A DNA stretch of 64,000 bases from Paenarthrobacter nitroguajacolicus (GCF_007786235.1 NZ_VNFK01000010.1:100904-164903); one strand, 5' to 3'. Positions 1-9,129 are shown, counted from the stretch's first letter. Notes: generated by a model not told the origin, from the letters alone. Program-made: numbers and translations.

Positions 1-700
1 CCGTGTCCAGCAAATCTGCTCCACCGGTTCCAGCCTGCGCAAAGCCGCGAACTTGCGCGTTCGCCTGCCGTTGCAGGAGCTGACGGTCGTGGCACCCGGC
101 GCAGATGCCTTGGACGGCTTTGCCGCCGTCGTCGCGGATGAACTTAACCTTCGTTCCGTCCGTCTGCTGGACGCCGCTACGGCCTCGCCCGAGGAATTCG
201 GCATCGAGCAGAAGCTCGTGGTCAATGCCCGGGCAGCTGGTCCACGCTTGGGCAAGAATGTTCAGCAGGCCATCAAGGGCTCCAAGTCGGGCGATTGGTC
301 CGTTAGTGACGCAGGGGTGGTAGTGGCCGGTGGCCTGGAACTCGAGCCGCAGGAATACACGCTGGAAACCGTGGTGGCGGAAACGGCCGACGGCGGTTCA
401 GCATCGGTTGCGGTGCTTCCGGGTGGCGGATTCGTGGTCCTGAACACGGAGGTTACTCCGGAACTCGCCGCGGAGGGCCTGGCCCGCGACATGGTCCGCG
501 CCATCCAGCAGGCACGCAAGGACGCCGGACTCAACGTAAGTGACCGCATCCGGACTTCGGTGGAGGCTGCCCAGGATGTGGTGGACGCGCTGGAAGCCAA
601 CGCTGAACTCGTCAAGACCGAAACACTGACCCTGGAACTGGAGGTTCTTCTGGCCAGCGTCGATGAACCGCAGGTTACCGTTGCAAAGGCAGGGGCCTGA
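1..700 (+). CDS. ileS: isoleucyl-tRNA synthetase, C-terminal part (partial)
   Basis: The 5' end lies outside the window and the open frame runs in from base 2. IleRS charges tRNA-Ile in the cytoplasm. Only the C-terminal anticodon-binding region and tail are present. The first residues read SSLRKAANLRVRLPLQ, a block typical of the end of the IleRS anticodon-binding domain, and the rest matches the actinobacterial C-terminal appendix (ELAAEGLARDMVRAIQQARK). The TTG at 53 is an internal codon. The stop at 698-700 is three bases before the folC ATG, so the two genes are probably co-transcribed. Identity is recognised from motifs. Confidence 0.93.
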   Translation, partial: RVQQICSTGSSLRKAANLRVRLPLQELTVVAPGADALDGFAAVVADELNLRSVRLLDAATASPEEFGIEQKLVVNARAAGPRLGKNVQQAIKGSKSGDWSVSDAGVVVAGGLELEPQEYTLETVVAETADGGSASVAVLPGGGFVVLNTEVTPELAAEGLARDMVRAIQQARKDAGLNVSDRIRTSVEAAQDVVDALEANAELVKTETLTLELEVLLASVDEPQVTVAKAGA

Positions 701-703
701 CCC

Positions 704-2065
704 ATGACTGATGAATTCTCGGTTGAAAGCGTCTACGCCGAACTCCTCGGCCGCGCGCCGGAAAACAAGATGGAACCCCGCCTGGCACCGCTGTTCCGTG
801 CCATGGACGTGCTGGGGGAGCCGAACAAGGCCTTCCCGATCATCCACATCACGGGAACCAACGGAAAGACGTCCACCGCCCGCATGATCGAGGCCGGCCT
901 GCGTGCCCACGGACTCAGCACGGGCCGCTACACCAGCCCGCACCTGTCCAAGGTGACAGAGCGCATCAGCATCGACGGTGAGCCCGTGCCGGACGCGACC
1001 TTCGTGCGGATCTGGGACGAGATCCGCCCCTACCTGGAGATCGTGGACAACGAACTCGTGGCCGACAACCAGCCACGGCTGACATATTTCGAGTGCCTGA
1101 CCATCCTGGGCTTCGCGGTGTTCGCCGACCAGCCCGTTGATGTTGCGGTCATGGAAGTTGGCTTGGGTGGCATTACCGACGCCACCAACGTTGGCGACGG
1201 CCAAGTCTCCGTCATCACACCCATTTCACTGGACCATACTGACCTCCTGGGCGACACCACCGAGGACATTGCCTACGAGAAGGCCGGCATCATTAAGCCG
1301 GGCGGCTTCCTGGTAAGCGCCGCACAGCCGGTGGACGCTGCTCAGGTCCTGCTGGAAAAGGCCCGGGAAGTGGACGTGCCGTTCCGTTTCGAGGGTGTGG
1401 AATTCGGCGTGGAATCCCGCAGCGTCGCCGTGGGCGGCCAGGTCCTGACCATCCAGGGACTCGCCGGACGCTACGAAGACCTCCTGCTGCCTTTGCATGG
1501 TGCCCACCAGGCCGAGAATGCCGCCGTTGCCGTGGCTGCCCTTGAGGCATTCTTCGGCGGGGGAGAGAAAGAACTGGATGCTGAGGTGCTCAAGGAAGCC
1601 TTTGGCACGGTGACGTCGCCCGGCCGACTGGAAGTCGTGAGGACCGCACCCACAGTGGTGGTTGACGCAGCCCACAACCCGGACGGCATTCGTGTCACGG
1701 CAGAAGCAATCCAGGAGGCATTCACCTTCAGCAAGCTGGTAGTGGTGGTTGGAGTCCTGCGCGAGAAGGACGCCGAGGAGATACTGAAGACCCTTAAGGA
1801 ATCCCTGGGCGGACTCGCCGAGGAGTTCTGTTTCACGCAGTCCAACTCAGCCCGTGCCGTTCCGGCAGCGGAACTTGCCGAACTCGCCGTCGACCTTGGC
1901 TTTGGCGAGGACAACGTGCACATCGCCGAGAAGCTGGACGACGCCCTCGAGTGGGCTGTTGAGCGTGCGGAATCCAACGACGACCTCGCAGGTGGAGTCT
2001 TGGTCACGGGTTCCATCACGGTGGTGGCCGAGGCACGGATCCTGCTCGGAAAGGCGAGTGCCTAG
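704..2065 (+). CDS. folC: bifunctional dihydrofolate synthase / folylpolyglutamate synthase
   Basis: The enzyme adds glutamate to dihydropteroate and to reduced folates, using ATP, in the cytoplasm. The 453-residue product is of normal family length. The Mur-ligase P-loop GTNGKTST lies at about residues 50-57, followed by TSPHL, the conserved EVGLGGITDATN block, and a DAAHNPDG motif in the C-terminal domain. The ATG sits three bases after the ileS stop, and the next gene starts two bases after the folC stop, so this looks like one operon with DUF4233 and perhaps ndk. The ileS-folC-DUF4233-ndk order is common in actinobacteria. Confidence 0.97.
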   Translation: MTDEFSVESVYAELLGRAPENKMEPRLAPLFRAMDVLGEPNKAFPIIHITGTNGKTSTARMIEAGLRAHGLSTGRYTSPHLSKVTERISIDGEPVPDATFVRIWDEIRPYLEIVDNELVADNQPRLTYFECLTILGFAVFADQPVDVAVMEVGLGGITDATNVGDGQVSVITPISLDHTDLLGDTTEDIAYEKAGIIKPGGFLVSAAQPVDAAQVLLEKAREVDVPFRFEGVEFGVESRSVAVGGQVLTIQGLAGRYEDLLLPLHGAHQAENAAVAVAALEAFFGGGEKELDAEVLKEAFGTVTSPGRLEVVRTAPTVVVDAAHNPDGIRVTAEAIQEAFTFSKLVVVVGVLREKDAEEILKTLKESLGGLAEEFCFTQSNSARAVPAAELAELAVDLGFGEDNVHIAEKLDDALEWAVERAESNDDLAGGVLVTGSITVVAEARILLGKASA

Positions 2066-2066
2066 C

Positions 2067-2519
2067 ATGGCGAAAATGACCAAGGCGCAGCGCGAATGGC
2101 GTCCGGGCATGCCCAAGAAGCGCCGCTCTACCAAGGTGATGTTCGCATCCACCGTGCTCCTGCTCGAAGCCTTCGTGGCCTTCTTCGCCACCCTCGCAGT
2201 TTTCGGTTTGAAGCGTGGCCAAGTGGACCCTGCCATCATCCTGGGGGTCGGCATCGCGCTGACGGTGGTGCTCGTGCTGGCGTGCGCTGTCTTGTCCAAG
2301 CCGTGGGGCATCGCAGTTGGCTGGGCCTTGCAACTGGTGTTGATCCTGACGGGCTTGGTCGAACCGACGATGTTCGTTGTGGGCATCCTGTTTGCCATCT
2401 GCTGGTGGTACGGGATCAGGGCGGGCATGCGGATTGACCGCGAAGTTGCCCAGCGTGACCGTGAGCAGGCGGAATGGGACGCAGCCCATGGTGACCAAGC
2501 TGGCCCGCAAACCCCGTAA
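2067..2519 (+). CDS. DUF4233 family membrane protein
   Basis: The product has 150 residues. A basic N-terminus (MAKMTKAQREWRPGMPKKRR) is followed by four hydrophobic segments, at about residues 27-48, 52-74, 78-94 and 98-115, and then a charged tail. It is therefore a small integral membrane protein. The start is the ATG two bases after the folC stop; in-frame codons further upstream lie within folC. The DUF4233 family recurs between folC and ndk in actinobacteria. Its function is unknown, and nothing in the sequence suggests an enzyme active site. Confidence 0.88.
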   Translation: MAKMTKAQREWRPGMPKKRRSTKVMFASTVLLLEAFVAFFATLAVFGLKRGQVDPAIILGVGIALTVVLVLACAVLSKPWGIAVGWALQLVLILTGLVEPTMFVVGILFAICWWYGIRAGMRIDREVAQRDREQAEWDAAHGDQAGPQTP

Positions 2520-2561
2520 ACTGGCTGGGAAAACCACCGACCACACCACATTGGAGCAACT

Positions 2562-2981
2562 GTGAGCATTGAACGGACCCTTGTCCTGGTCAAGCCCGAC
2601 GGCGTCGCCCGCAACCTGAGCGGCAGCATCCTCGCCCGGATCGAAGCCAAGGGCTACACCCTGGCCGAGCTGAAGAAGGTCAACGCAACCCGCGAGCTGC
2701 TGGAGCAGCACTACGAAGAACACGTAGGCAAGCCGTTCTACGAGCCGTTGGTTGAGTTCATGCTGAGCGGACCGGTCATCGCTGCCGTCTTCGAAGGCCA
2801 CCGCGTGATCGAGGGCTTCCGTTCACTGGCCGGAACCACCGATCCGACGACTGCCGCACCGGGCACCATTCGCGGCGACTTTGGCCGCGACTGGGGCCTG
2901 GCAGTCCAGCAGAACCTGGTGCACGGCTCAGATTCCGTTGATTCGGCTGAGCGTGAGATCAAGATCTGGTTCGCGAGCTGA
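2562..2981 (+). CDS. ndk: nucleoside diphosphate kinase
   Basis: The enzyme transfers the terminal phosphate from ATP to nucleoside diphosphates through a phosphohistidine. The 139-residue product has the N-terminal strand and lysine (ERTLVLVKPDG, K11) and the active-site block NLVHGSDS with the catalytic histidine at residue 121. The start is GTG, preceded by ATTGGAGCAACT, which holds a clear GGAG ribosome site. It ends just before a strong symmetric hairpin shared with the convergent gene downstream. Confidence 0.97.
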   Translation: MSIERTLVLVKPDGVARNLSGSILARIEAKGYTLAELKKVNATRELLEQHYEEHVGKPFYEPLVEFMLSGPVIAAVFEGHRVIEGFRSLAGTTDPTTAAPGTIRGDFGRDWGLAVQQNLVHGSDSVDSAEREIKIWFAS

Positions 2982-2992
2982 TCTGTCCGCAC

Positions 2993-3049
2993 CGAGACTA
3001 CAGATAAGGCCAATGTTCACGACGAACATTGGCCTTATCTGTCATCTCG
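2993..3049. terminator. bidirectional intrinsic terminator between ndk and the VKOR gene
   Basis: A perfect 19-base inverted repeat (arms 3000-3018 and 3024-3042, loop 3019-3023) is extended by a further complementary pair of five bases at 2993-2997 and 3045-3049. It lies between two converging genes, so it can stop transcription from either side. There is no long T tract, but the stem is exceptionally long and stable. Confidence 0.85.
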
Positions 3050-3059
3050 CGAGGAGTGT

Positions 3060-3731
3060 TCAGTAGCCGGACGTCCCCGCGAAGACGTGGATGAAGGCGA
3101 AGAAGATGGTGGCGATGACCGCGACGTACAGCAGTGCCACGATGATCCAGCCGGAATCGCCCAGCAGCTTGGCAAGCGCCGGCGGCGCCTTGATAACGCC
3201 GTGGGTGATGTTGCGGATAGTCACCCAAACGAACATGGGGATCATGACCGCCCATACCACCATGCAGAACGGGCAGAGCACGTTGATGACGTACAGGGCT
3301 TGGGACCAGAGCCACACCACGAAGGCGAAACCGAGGGTTACACCGGCCTGCAGGCCCAGCCAGTAGCCGCGCGAGAACCTCGCTCCCGCCAGGATGCCCA
3401 TGGCCGTGGTGATGATGACGGCGAAAGCAACGATGCCGATGAACATGTTGGGGAAGCCGAAAACGGAGCTTTGCGCGGTCTGCATCACAGTTCCGCAGGA
3501 GACCCAGGGGTTCACGTCGCACACGGTGATGTGGTTGGGGTCCTTGAGCACTTCCAGCTTTTCCAGGACCAGAGCACCCGAGGCCAGCCAACCGATGACC
3601 CCGGTGACCAGCAGCAGCCAAGCGAAAGGCTTGTCACGGACTGTCTTGGGCAGGGAACTGGGCTGAGTGACGGCGTCCTCTACAGGGGCGGAGGGTTGGT
3701 TGGCCAGGTTTTCCCTGGCGGTGCTCGGCAT
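3060..3731 (-). CDS. vitamin K epoxide reductase family membrane protein
   Basis: Bacterial VKOR homologues reoxidise DsbA-like proteins, passing electrons to menaquinone in the membrane, and so drive disulfide formation outside the cell. The 223-residue product has the VKOR layout: about five membrane segments, loop cysteines C71 and C79 (CDVNPWVSC), and the membrane active-site pair C153-P-F-C156. The start is the ATG at 3731, preceded on the minus strand by AAAGGA about eleven bases away. The open frame continues upstream to 4079 but with non-coding-like composition, so the longer form was rejected. No thioredoxin domain is fused and no DsbA partner is adjacent. Confidence 0.92.
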   Translation of the reverse strand: MPSTARENLANQPSAPVEDAVTQPSSLPKTVRDKPFAWLLLVTGVIGWLASGALVLEKLEVLKDPNHITVCDVNPWVSCGTVMQTAQSSVFGFPNMFIGIVAFAVIITTAMGILAGARFSRGYWLGLQAGVTLGFAFVVWLWSQALYVINVLCPFCMVVWAVMIPMFVWVTIRNITHGVIKAPPALAKLLGDSGWIIVALLYVAVIATIFFAFIHVFAGTSGY

Positions 3732-4203
3732 CGTGGATCTGATCCTTTTCGACAAGTGGCCCGGCTGGCCGGGAAGGGCTCTTGGGAGGATTGTAACGCC
3801 GGAGGCTGGACGTGGCCCCCAGCTTGTTGCTTGGCACTGCGCGACACAGCGGCCTGCCTTGGGAATGTGTGGGGGTGTGAGAGAATGAACATGGCTGGAA
3901 GCCGATCCACATTCGGAATCCAGTCCGGTGACTTGTTCCCAAGACCGCCAGTATGAGCTGGGCATGCCAGGATCATGTAGATCTTCGGTAGGCCCGCCAT
4001 AACAATGGACGGCACCTGGTTGTGGCAGCAGAACAACGGGTTTCAGAATAAAGGCGCCGGCCTTCCAGGGCTGCCGCACCCCAATGATGGTGCGAACCGG
4101 AAGGCATACTACCGACTTCTGTCAACGCCCGCGGGTTTTGACAATATTTGCCCCACTGGGCGCCGGATGTGGCGGCGTCGCTGGGGCAGGAGTGTTGCCA
4201 CAT
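3732..4203. other. intergenic region between divergent VKOR and rne genes
   Basis: No convincing gene is present in these roughly 470 bases. The region must hold the divergent promoters. A TTGACA hexamer at 4138-4143 could be a -35 element for rne, but no good -10 is visible at the right distance. The length leaves room for a long 5' leader on the rne mRNA. RNase E genes are often autoregulated through such leaders, but nothing in the sequence proves it here. An AGGAG ribosome site lies about eleven bases before the rne ATG. Confidence 0.5.
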
Positions 4204-7200
4204 ATGGATAATGACCAGGTTGTAGCCGTTAATGACGAGGCAGCTCCCGCGGAAACCGCGGAAGCGCCAAAGAAAACCACCCGGACCCGGCGCAAGGCTG
4301 CGCCCAAGGCAGAAGCCGCTGCAGTGACGGACGTCGAATCTCCGGCGTCCGAGACCCCGGCCGCTGAAGCCTCGGAGCCCGCAGTCGCTCCCGCGCGTCG
4401 CACTCGTTCCCGGAAGAAGGCAGAGCCTGCCGAGCCGCTGCCAGGCCTGGGTGATGAGGCCGCCGCTGGTCCGGTTGCCGCGGCAGGGGAGGCCCAGCCC
4501 GAAACTGCCGCCGACGCTGCCCCTGAAAAGCCGGTCCGCCGTCGTCGTACTGCCAAGCCCAAGGCTGACGTTGCCGAGGCACCCGCCGCAGTGGAAACCG
4601 TGGAAGAAACCACGACGCCGGATGCGCCCTCCCAGCCTGAAGCCTCCCAGCCTGAAGCCATTGCCGCTGAGGTAGTGGCCGAAGAGCCCGCCTCTGAAGA
4701 GACACCGGCCGAGGAAGCTGCGCCCGCGGGATCGACGTCCCTGTTCCTTGAGCCGGTCTCCATTACGTCCATGATCTTCCAAGCCCCGGACCTCACCACG
4801 GTTCCGCGCGTTGCGCCCGTGGAAGAGAAGGCCGAAGAGCCTGAAGACGAAGCCGAAACCGGCGCTGACGGCGAGCTGGAGGATGCTGGCAGCCGCCGTC
4901 GTCGCCGGAGCCGTGGCCGCCGTGGCCGCCGTGGAACCGAGCGTGAAGAGAACGAAGCCGAGGACGGAAGCGAGCCGGAGGACGAGGAAGCCCCCGCCGC
5001 CGAAGCCCTCGAAGAAGGCGTTACCTCCCGGCGCCGGCGTCGTCGTCGCCGTGGAGACCAGGATCTTGAACTTACCGGCGGCTCGGACGATGATCCGCCC
5101 AACACGGTTACCCGTGTCCGCGCACCCCGGCCTATTACCGAGACCGCACCCTCCAACCGGGTTGCCAGCGTCAAGGGTTCCACCCGGCTTGAAGCCAAGA
5201 AGCAGCGTCGGCGCGAATCCCGCGAAACCGGACGCCGCCGCCAGGTGATCACCGAGGCCGAGTTCCTGGCGCGCCGCGAGTCCGTGGACCGCCAGATGAT
5301 CGTCCGCCAGCGCGACGACAGAATCCAGATCGGCGTCCTGGAAGACGGTGTGCTTGCAGAGCACTTCGTGTCCAAGACCCAGCAGGACTCCCTGATCGGC
5401 AACGTCTACCTGGGCAAGGTCCAGAACGTGCTGCCGTCCATGGAGGCTGCCTTTGTTGACATCGGACGTGGTCGCAACGCCGTTCTGTATGCCGGCGAAG
5501 TGAACTGGGACGCCGTCAACCTTGAAGGCCAGCCGCGCCGGATCGAGAACGCGCTGAAGTCCGGCGATTCCGTCCTGGTGCAGGTGACCAAGGATCCCGT
5601 GGGTCACAAGGGCGCCCGCCTGACCAGCCAGATCTCCCTGCCGGGCCGCTACCTGGTATACGTACCGGGTGGGTCCATGACCGGTATCTCCCGCAAGCTG
5701 CCCGACGTTGAACGTAACCGCCTCAAGCGCATCCTGAAGGACCGTTTGCCGGAGAACGCCGGCGTCATTGTCCGCACGGCCGCTGAAGGTGCGTCGGAAG
5801 AAGAACTGACGCACGACATCAACCGATTGCGCGCACAGTGGGAAGGCATCGAAGGCCAGGCCTCGTCCACCAAGGTCCTGGCACCTGAGCTGTTGTACGG
5901 CGAGCCGGACCTCACCATCAAGGTGGTCCGCGACGTCTTCAACGAGGACTTCTCCAAGCTGATCGTCTCCGGTGACGACGCCTGGGACACCATCGAGGCT
6001 TACGTGACGTACGTTGCCCCTGACCTGGTGGGTCGCCTTGAGAAGTGGACCAAGGACCAAGACATCTTCTCGGCATGGCGCATCGATGAGCAGATTCACA
6101 AAGCGTTGGATCGCAAGGTCTTCCTGCCTTCCGGTGGTTCGTTGGTCATCGACCGTACCGAAGCCATGACTGTGGTGGACGTGAACACGGGCAAGTTCAC
6201 CGGCAGCGGTGGAAACCTCGAAGAAACGGTCACCAAGAACAACCTTGAAGCGGCCGAGGAAGTGGTTCGCCAGCTTCGCCTGCGCGACATCGGCGGCATC
6301 ATCGTCATCGACTTCATCGACATGGTCCTGGAATCCAACCGTGACCTCGTTCTTCGGCGCATGGTGGAGTGCCTTGGCCGCGACCGTACCAAGCACCAGG
6401 TAGCTGAAGTGACATCGCTGGGCCTCGTCCAGATGACACGTAAGCGCATGGGCACAGGCCTCCTGGAGGTCTTCGGTGAGCAGTGCGAGCACTGTGCCGG
6501 CCGTGGCGTCGTAACGCACGACGAGCCCGTGGAGCACCGCCGCGCCAACGTGGTGGCCGCCGAGCACCACCGGCCGCACCCCGAGGCCCAGCAGCCTGCT
6601 GCCCGCACGGAACGCAAGCGCCGCCGCGGTAAGGGCGGGGGACAGGCCACCGCCGAAGCACCCGCTCCGGTCCATACGACGGCGTCCACCCCGGCAGCAC
6701 CTTCCACGCATACGGAAACCCAGGATCCGGCGCATAAGGCCAAAGCCGAGGCAACCAGGGCGGCGCTGGCCACGATTGCCGCTGCGGCGCATGCGGCCCA
6801 CCTGCACGACGACGAACTCCACCGCGCTGAAGAGCAGGCCAAGTCAGCCGGACACCACGAACAAGCTGCCCCGTCCGGTGCCACCGGATCAGCAGAGGAT
6901 GCCGCCGCCCACGAAGCAGCTGTCCGTGAAGCGCGGTCCACCCCGGTTCTCCGCTTTGGCGGGGAAGAGGTTGCCCTTCCGTTCGTGGAACACCACGAGG
7001 AACCGCAAGCCGCCAAACCTGCCATGAGCCTGGATCTCTTGGCCGAGGCTTTCTCCCACCTTGGAGCAGCCTCGGCACCCGAGGAAGAAACAGCGCCGGT
7101 TGTCGTCCAGGCGCCGGCCGTTGCTCCGGCGTCCGGCGCTGAGGATGCCCATGGTGATTCGGCGCCACGGGGTCGTCGTGGCCGCCGTAACCGCAGTGCC

Positions 7201-7371
7201 AGCAGGGCACAGGGCGCTGCCAATGAGACGAGCGTGGAGCACCACGAGGTGACTGCCTCGGCGGCTGGTGGAGCGGCCCACGAGGCTAAGGCGTTCGTGG
7301 AACCGGCCAAGAAGGCACCATCGGATGAGCCCATCATCCTTGGCGTCGGGGTGCCGGCTTCCGAGCTCTAA
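4204..7371 (+). CDS. rne: ribonuclease E/G family endoribonuclease
   Basis: RNase E/G is the main single-strand endoribonuclease for mRNA decay and rRNA/tRNA processing. The protein has 1055 residues in three parts. The N-terminal arm (about 1-370) is low-complexity Ala/Pro/Glu with Arg-rich patches such as RRRRRSRGRRGRRG. The catalytic core (about 380-780) has the S1 segment with MEAAFVDIG, the metal-site block VVDVNTGKF, RDIGGIIVIDFIDM, and the zinc-link cysteines C761 and C764 (CEHC). The C-terminal arm is disordered and His/Ala-rich, ending with RRGRRNRS. Placing the core between two disordered arms is the actinobacterial plan, unlike E. coli. ATG 4204 was chosen because AGGAG precedes it and the upstream in-frame translation looks non-coding. 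Confidence 0.95.
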   Translation: MDNDQVVAVNDEAAPAETAEAPKKTTRTRRKAAPKAEAAAVTDVESPASETPAAEASEPAVAPARRTRSRKKAEPAEPLPGLGDEAAAGPVAAAGEAQPETAADAAPEKPVRRRRTAKPKADVAEAPAAVETVEETTTPDAPSQPEASQPEAIAAEVVAEEPASEETPAEEAAPAGSTSLFLEPVSITSMIFQAPDLTTVPRVAPVEEKAEEPEDEAETGADGELEDAGSRRRRRSRGRRGRRGTEREENEAEDGSEPEDEEAPAAEALEEGVTSRRRRRRRRGDQDLELTGGSDDDPPNTVTRVRAPRPITETAPSNRVASVKGSTRLEAKKQRRRESRETGRRRQVITEAEFLARRESVDRQMIVRQRDDRIQIGVLEDGVLAEHFVSKTQQDSLIGNVYLGKVQNVLPSMEAAFVDIGRGRNAVLYAGEVNWDAVNLEGQPRRIENALKSGDSVLVQVTKDPVGHKGARLTSQISLPGRYLVYVPGGSMTGISRKLPDVERNRLKRILKDRLPENAGVIVRTAAEGASEEELTHDINRLRAQWEGIEGQASSTKVLAPELLYGEPDLTIKVVRDVFNEDFSKLIVSGDDAWDTIEAYVTYVAPDLVGRLEKWTKDQDIFSAWRIDEQIHKALDRKVFLPSGGSLVIDRTEAMTVVDVNTGKFTGSGGNLEETVTKNNLEAAEEVVRQLRLRDIGGIIVIDFIDMVLESNRDLVLRRMVECLGRDRTKHQVAEVTSLGLVQMTRKRMGTGLLEVFGEQCEHCAGRGVVTHDEPVEHRRANVVAAEHHRPHPEAQQPAARTERKRRRGKGGGQATAEAPAPVHTTASTPAAPSTHTETQDPAHKAKAEATRAALATIAAAAHAAHLHDDELHRAEEQAKSAGHHEQAAPSGATGSAEDAAAHEAAVREARSTPVLRFGGEEVALPFVEHHEEPQAAKPAMSLDLLAEAFSHLGAASAPEEETAPVVVQAPAVAPASGAEDAHGDSAPRGRRGRRNRSASRAQGAANETSVEHHEVTASAAGGAAHEAKAFVEPAKKAPSDEPIILGVGVPASEL

Positions 7372-7387
7372 CCTCCTGAAGCACTCC

Positions 7388-7439
7388 GAGGGCCCTGCGC
7401 TGACCGTCCAAGAGACGGTTGGTGCGGGGCCCTTTGCTG
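7388..7439 (+). terminator. terminator hairpin after rne
   Basis: A long imperfect inverted repeat follows the rne stop. The arm around 7388-7408 pairs with 7414-7435, the perfect end parts being AGGGCCC-type and ACCGTC-type, with G-U pairs in the middle and the loop CAAGA. It ends in CCCTTTG. It separates rne from the riboswitch transcript. Confidence 0.75.
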
Positions 7440-7528
7440 TCCGCACGCTGAGCAAACCGCAGTCATATCCAGTCCTCACAGTGGCAGGGTTCCCGGGCTT
7501 TGGTGCTTCCCGGCTAGGCTGGGGAACT

Positions 7529-7608
7529 GACACGGGGTGCCGGGCGAAGGGCCGGGCTGAGATCCAAACCCGTTGAACCTGTCCGGTTAGCACCGGCGAA
7601 GGGATGTC
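7529..7608 (+). ncRNA. TPP riboswitch (THI element) controlling thiD
   Basis: The conserved THI blocks occur in order: GGGGTGCC (from 7534), GGCTGAGAT (from 7555), ACCCGTTGAACCTG, CCGGTTAGCACCGGCGAAGGGA, and a closing P1 stem of GACA (7529-7532) with TGTC (7605-7608). In the TPP aptamer these form the pyrimidine- and pyrophosphate-sensing helices. The AAGGGA at 7599-7604 belongs to the conserved 3' part and is also the ribosome site for the ATG at 7612. Ligand binding would therefore hide the ribosome site directly, which implies translational control. No separate terminator hairpin fits between aptamer and start. Confidence 0.94.
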
Positions 7609-7611
7609 CTC

Positions 7612-9129
7612 ATGACTGCATCATTGTCCTCCCCTGTGTACCCTCTGGTGACCTCGAGCAGGGCAACGCCCCGGGTGTTGAGCATCGCCGGCTCCGATCC
7701 CTCGGGCGGGGCCGGCATCCAGGCCGACCTGAAGAGCATCGCAGCCCACGGCGGGTACGGGATGGCTGCCATTACCGCCCTGACTGCGCAGAACACGATG
7801 GGGGTCCATGCCGTTCACGTACCTCCGGTTGAGTTCCTGCGCCAGCAGTTGGATGCCATCAGCAGCGACATCGATATCGATGCCGTCAAGATCGGAATGC
7901 TTGGGGACGCGGCGGTGATCGATGAGGTCCGCCGGTGGCTCGAAGAGGTACGTCCCGCCGTCGTGGTCCTTGACCCGGTGATGGTGGCCACCAGTGGCGA
8001 CCGCCTCCTGCGTGAGTCTGCTGAGAAAGCCCTGCGTTCGCTCTTGCCGCTGGCGGACCTCATCACACCCAACCTTCCTGAACTGGCCATGCTGCTGGGG
8101 GAGCCCGAGGCACCCGATTGGTCCTCGGCGCTGGACCAAGGCAAGCGACTGGCCGCCGAGTGCGGAAACACCGTGCTGGTGAAGGGCGGCCACCTGGCGG
8201 GTTCGGAATGCCCCGACGCGCTGGTGAATACGAGCGGGCTGTTGAGGCGGGATGTGGTCGAGATTGCTGGGCCCCGGGTCGAGACACAGAACAGCCACGG
8301 CACCGGCTGCTCCCTGTCCTCGGCCCTGGCCACTGTCCAGGCCCGAACTGGTGACTGGGAGGCCTCCCTTAGGGAGGTGAAGCCGTGGCTGCTCCAGGCC
8401 CTGATGAGCTCTGACGCCCTCGAGGTGGGGCAGGGGAGCGGGCCGGTCCATCACTTCCACCACCAGCAAGGACTCAAGCCCGGCGCCTTCGCCGCCGCAT
8501 TGTGGAACCACGCCACACCGGAGCTCGAGGCGATCTACTCCCTCAGGTTCATTCAGGAGTTGCAGTCAGGGTCGCTGCCCGAGCCGTGGTTCAACTACTA
8601 CCTCGCCCAGGACGCCATCTACCTCAATGGGTACTCCCGGGTACTGGCACGCGCCGGAGCCCTCGCACCCACGGAGGAGGAGCAGTTGTTCTGGGCAAAG
8701 GCCTCCCAGCAATGCCTCGAAGTTGAATCGGAACTGCACAGGAACTGGCTGGGCTCCCGTGAGACGTCCACGGTCACGGGCCCCGTCACCAAGTCCTATG
8801 TGGACCACCTGCTGGCGTCCTCGGCCTCCGGCAGTTACGCGGTGGTTCTGGCGGCGATTCTGCCTTGCTACTGGCTGTATGCGGAAGTCGGCCAACAGCT
8901 CCACACCGCCTACGTCGATGCCGGGGCCCCTGCCGACCATGCCTACGCGGACTGGTTGAGGACGTACTCGGACGAGGATTTTGCGGAGGCCACCAGAAAA
9001 GCGATCAACTTCACGGATAGCGCCGCTGTGGGAGCATCTGACGGTGAGCGGGACGCCATGGTGGAGGCGTTCGTGCAGTCCTGCCGCTATGAAACTGCGT
9101 TTTTCGACGCTCCGCGGTTGTTCGCGTAA
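7612..9129 (+). CDS. thiD: ThiD-TenA fusion: HMP-phosphate kinase with C-terminal TenA/thiaminase II domain
   Basis: The 505-residue protein joins two thiamine enzymes. Residues about 20-275 form a ribokinase-fold HMP/HMP-P kinase: VLSIAGSDPSGGAGIQAD at the start, VLDPVMVATSGD in the middle, and the anion hole SHGTGCSLSSA. Residues about 285-505 form a TenA domain: FNYYLAQDAIYL, ILPCYWLYAEVG with the expected catalytic cysteine, and YETAFFDAP near the C-terminus. TenA salvages or hydrolyses thiamine breakdown products to HMP, which ThiD phosphorylates, so the fusion couples salvage to activation. It is preceded immediately by a TPP riboswitch. No other thi gene is adjacent. Confidence 0.94.
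   Translation: MTASLSSPVYPLVTSSRATPRVLSIAGSDPSGGAGIQADLKSIAAHGGYGMAAITALTAQNTMGVHAVHVPPVEFLRQQLDAISSDIDIDAVKIGMLGDAAVIDEVRRWLEEVRPAVVVLDPVMVATSGDRLLRESAEKALRSLLPLADLITPNLPELAMLLGEPEAPDWSSALDQGKRLAAECGNTVLVKGGHLAGSECPDALVNTSGLLRRDVVEIAGPRVETQNSHGTGCSLSSALATVQARTGDWEASLREVKPWLLQALMSSDALEVGQGSGPVHHFHHQQGLKPGAFAAALWNHATPELEAIYSLRFIQELQSGSLPEPWFNYYLAQDAIYLNGYSRVLARAGALAPTEEEQLFWAKASQQCLEVESELHRNWLGSRETSTVTGPVTKSYVDHLLASSASGSYAVVLAAILPCYWLYAEVGQQLHTAYVDAGAPADHAYADWLRTYSDEDFAEATRKAINFTDSAAVGASDGERDAMVEAFVQSCRYETAFFDAPRLFA

Noticed and set aside
3732..4079. N-terminal extension of the VKOR protein to 339 residues
   Set aside because: The added part is Pro/Ser/Cys-rich without similarity to VKOR, and the ATG at 3731 has a good ribosome site.
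4005..4211. Small open frame upstream of rne
   Set aside because: It has no ribosome site and the composition (WRRRWGRSV) looks non-coding. It overlaps the rne start region.
3973..6822. 949-codon open frame on the minus strand opposite rne
   Set aside because: It is the antisense shadow of the GC-rich, repetitive rne gene. Its translation is Gly/Arg/Leu low-complexity with no family motif, whereas the plus-strand frame has all RNase E motifs.
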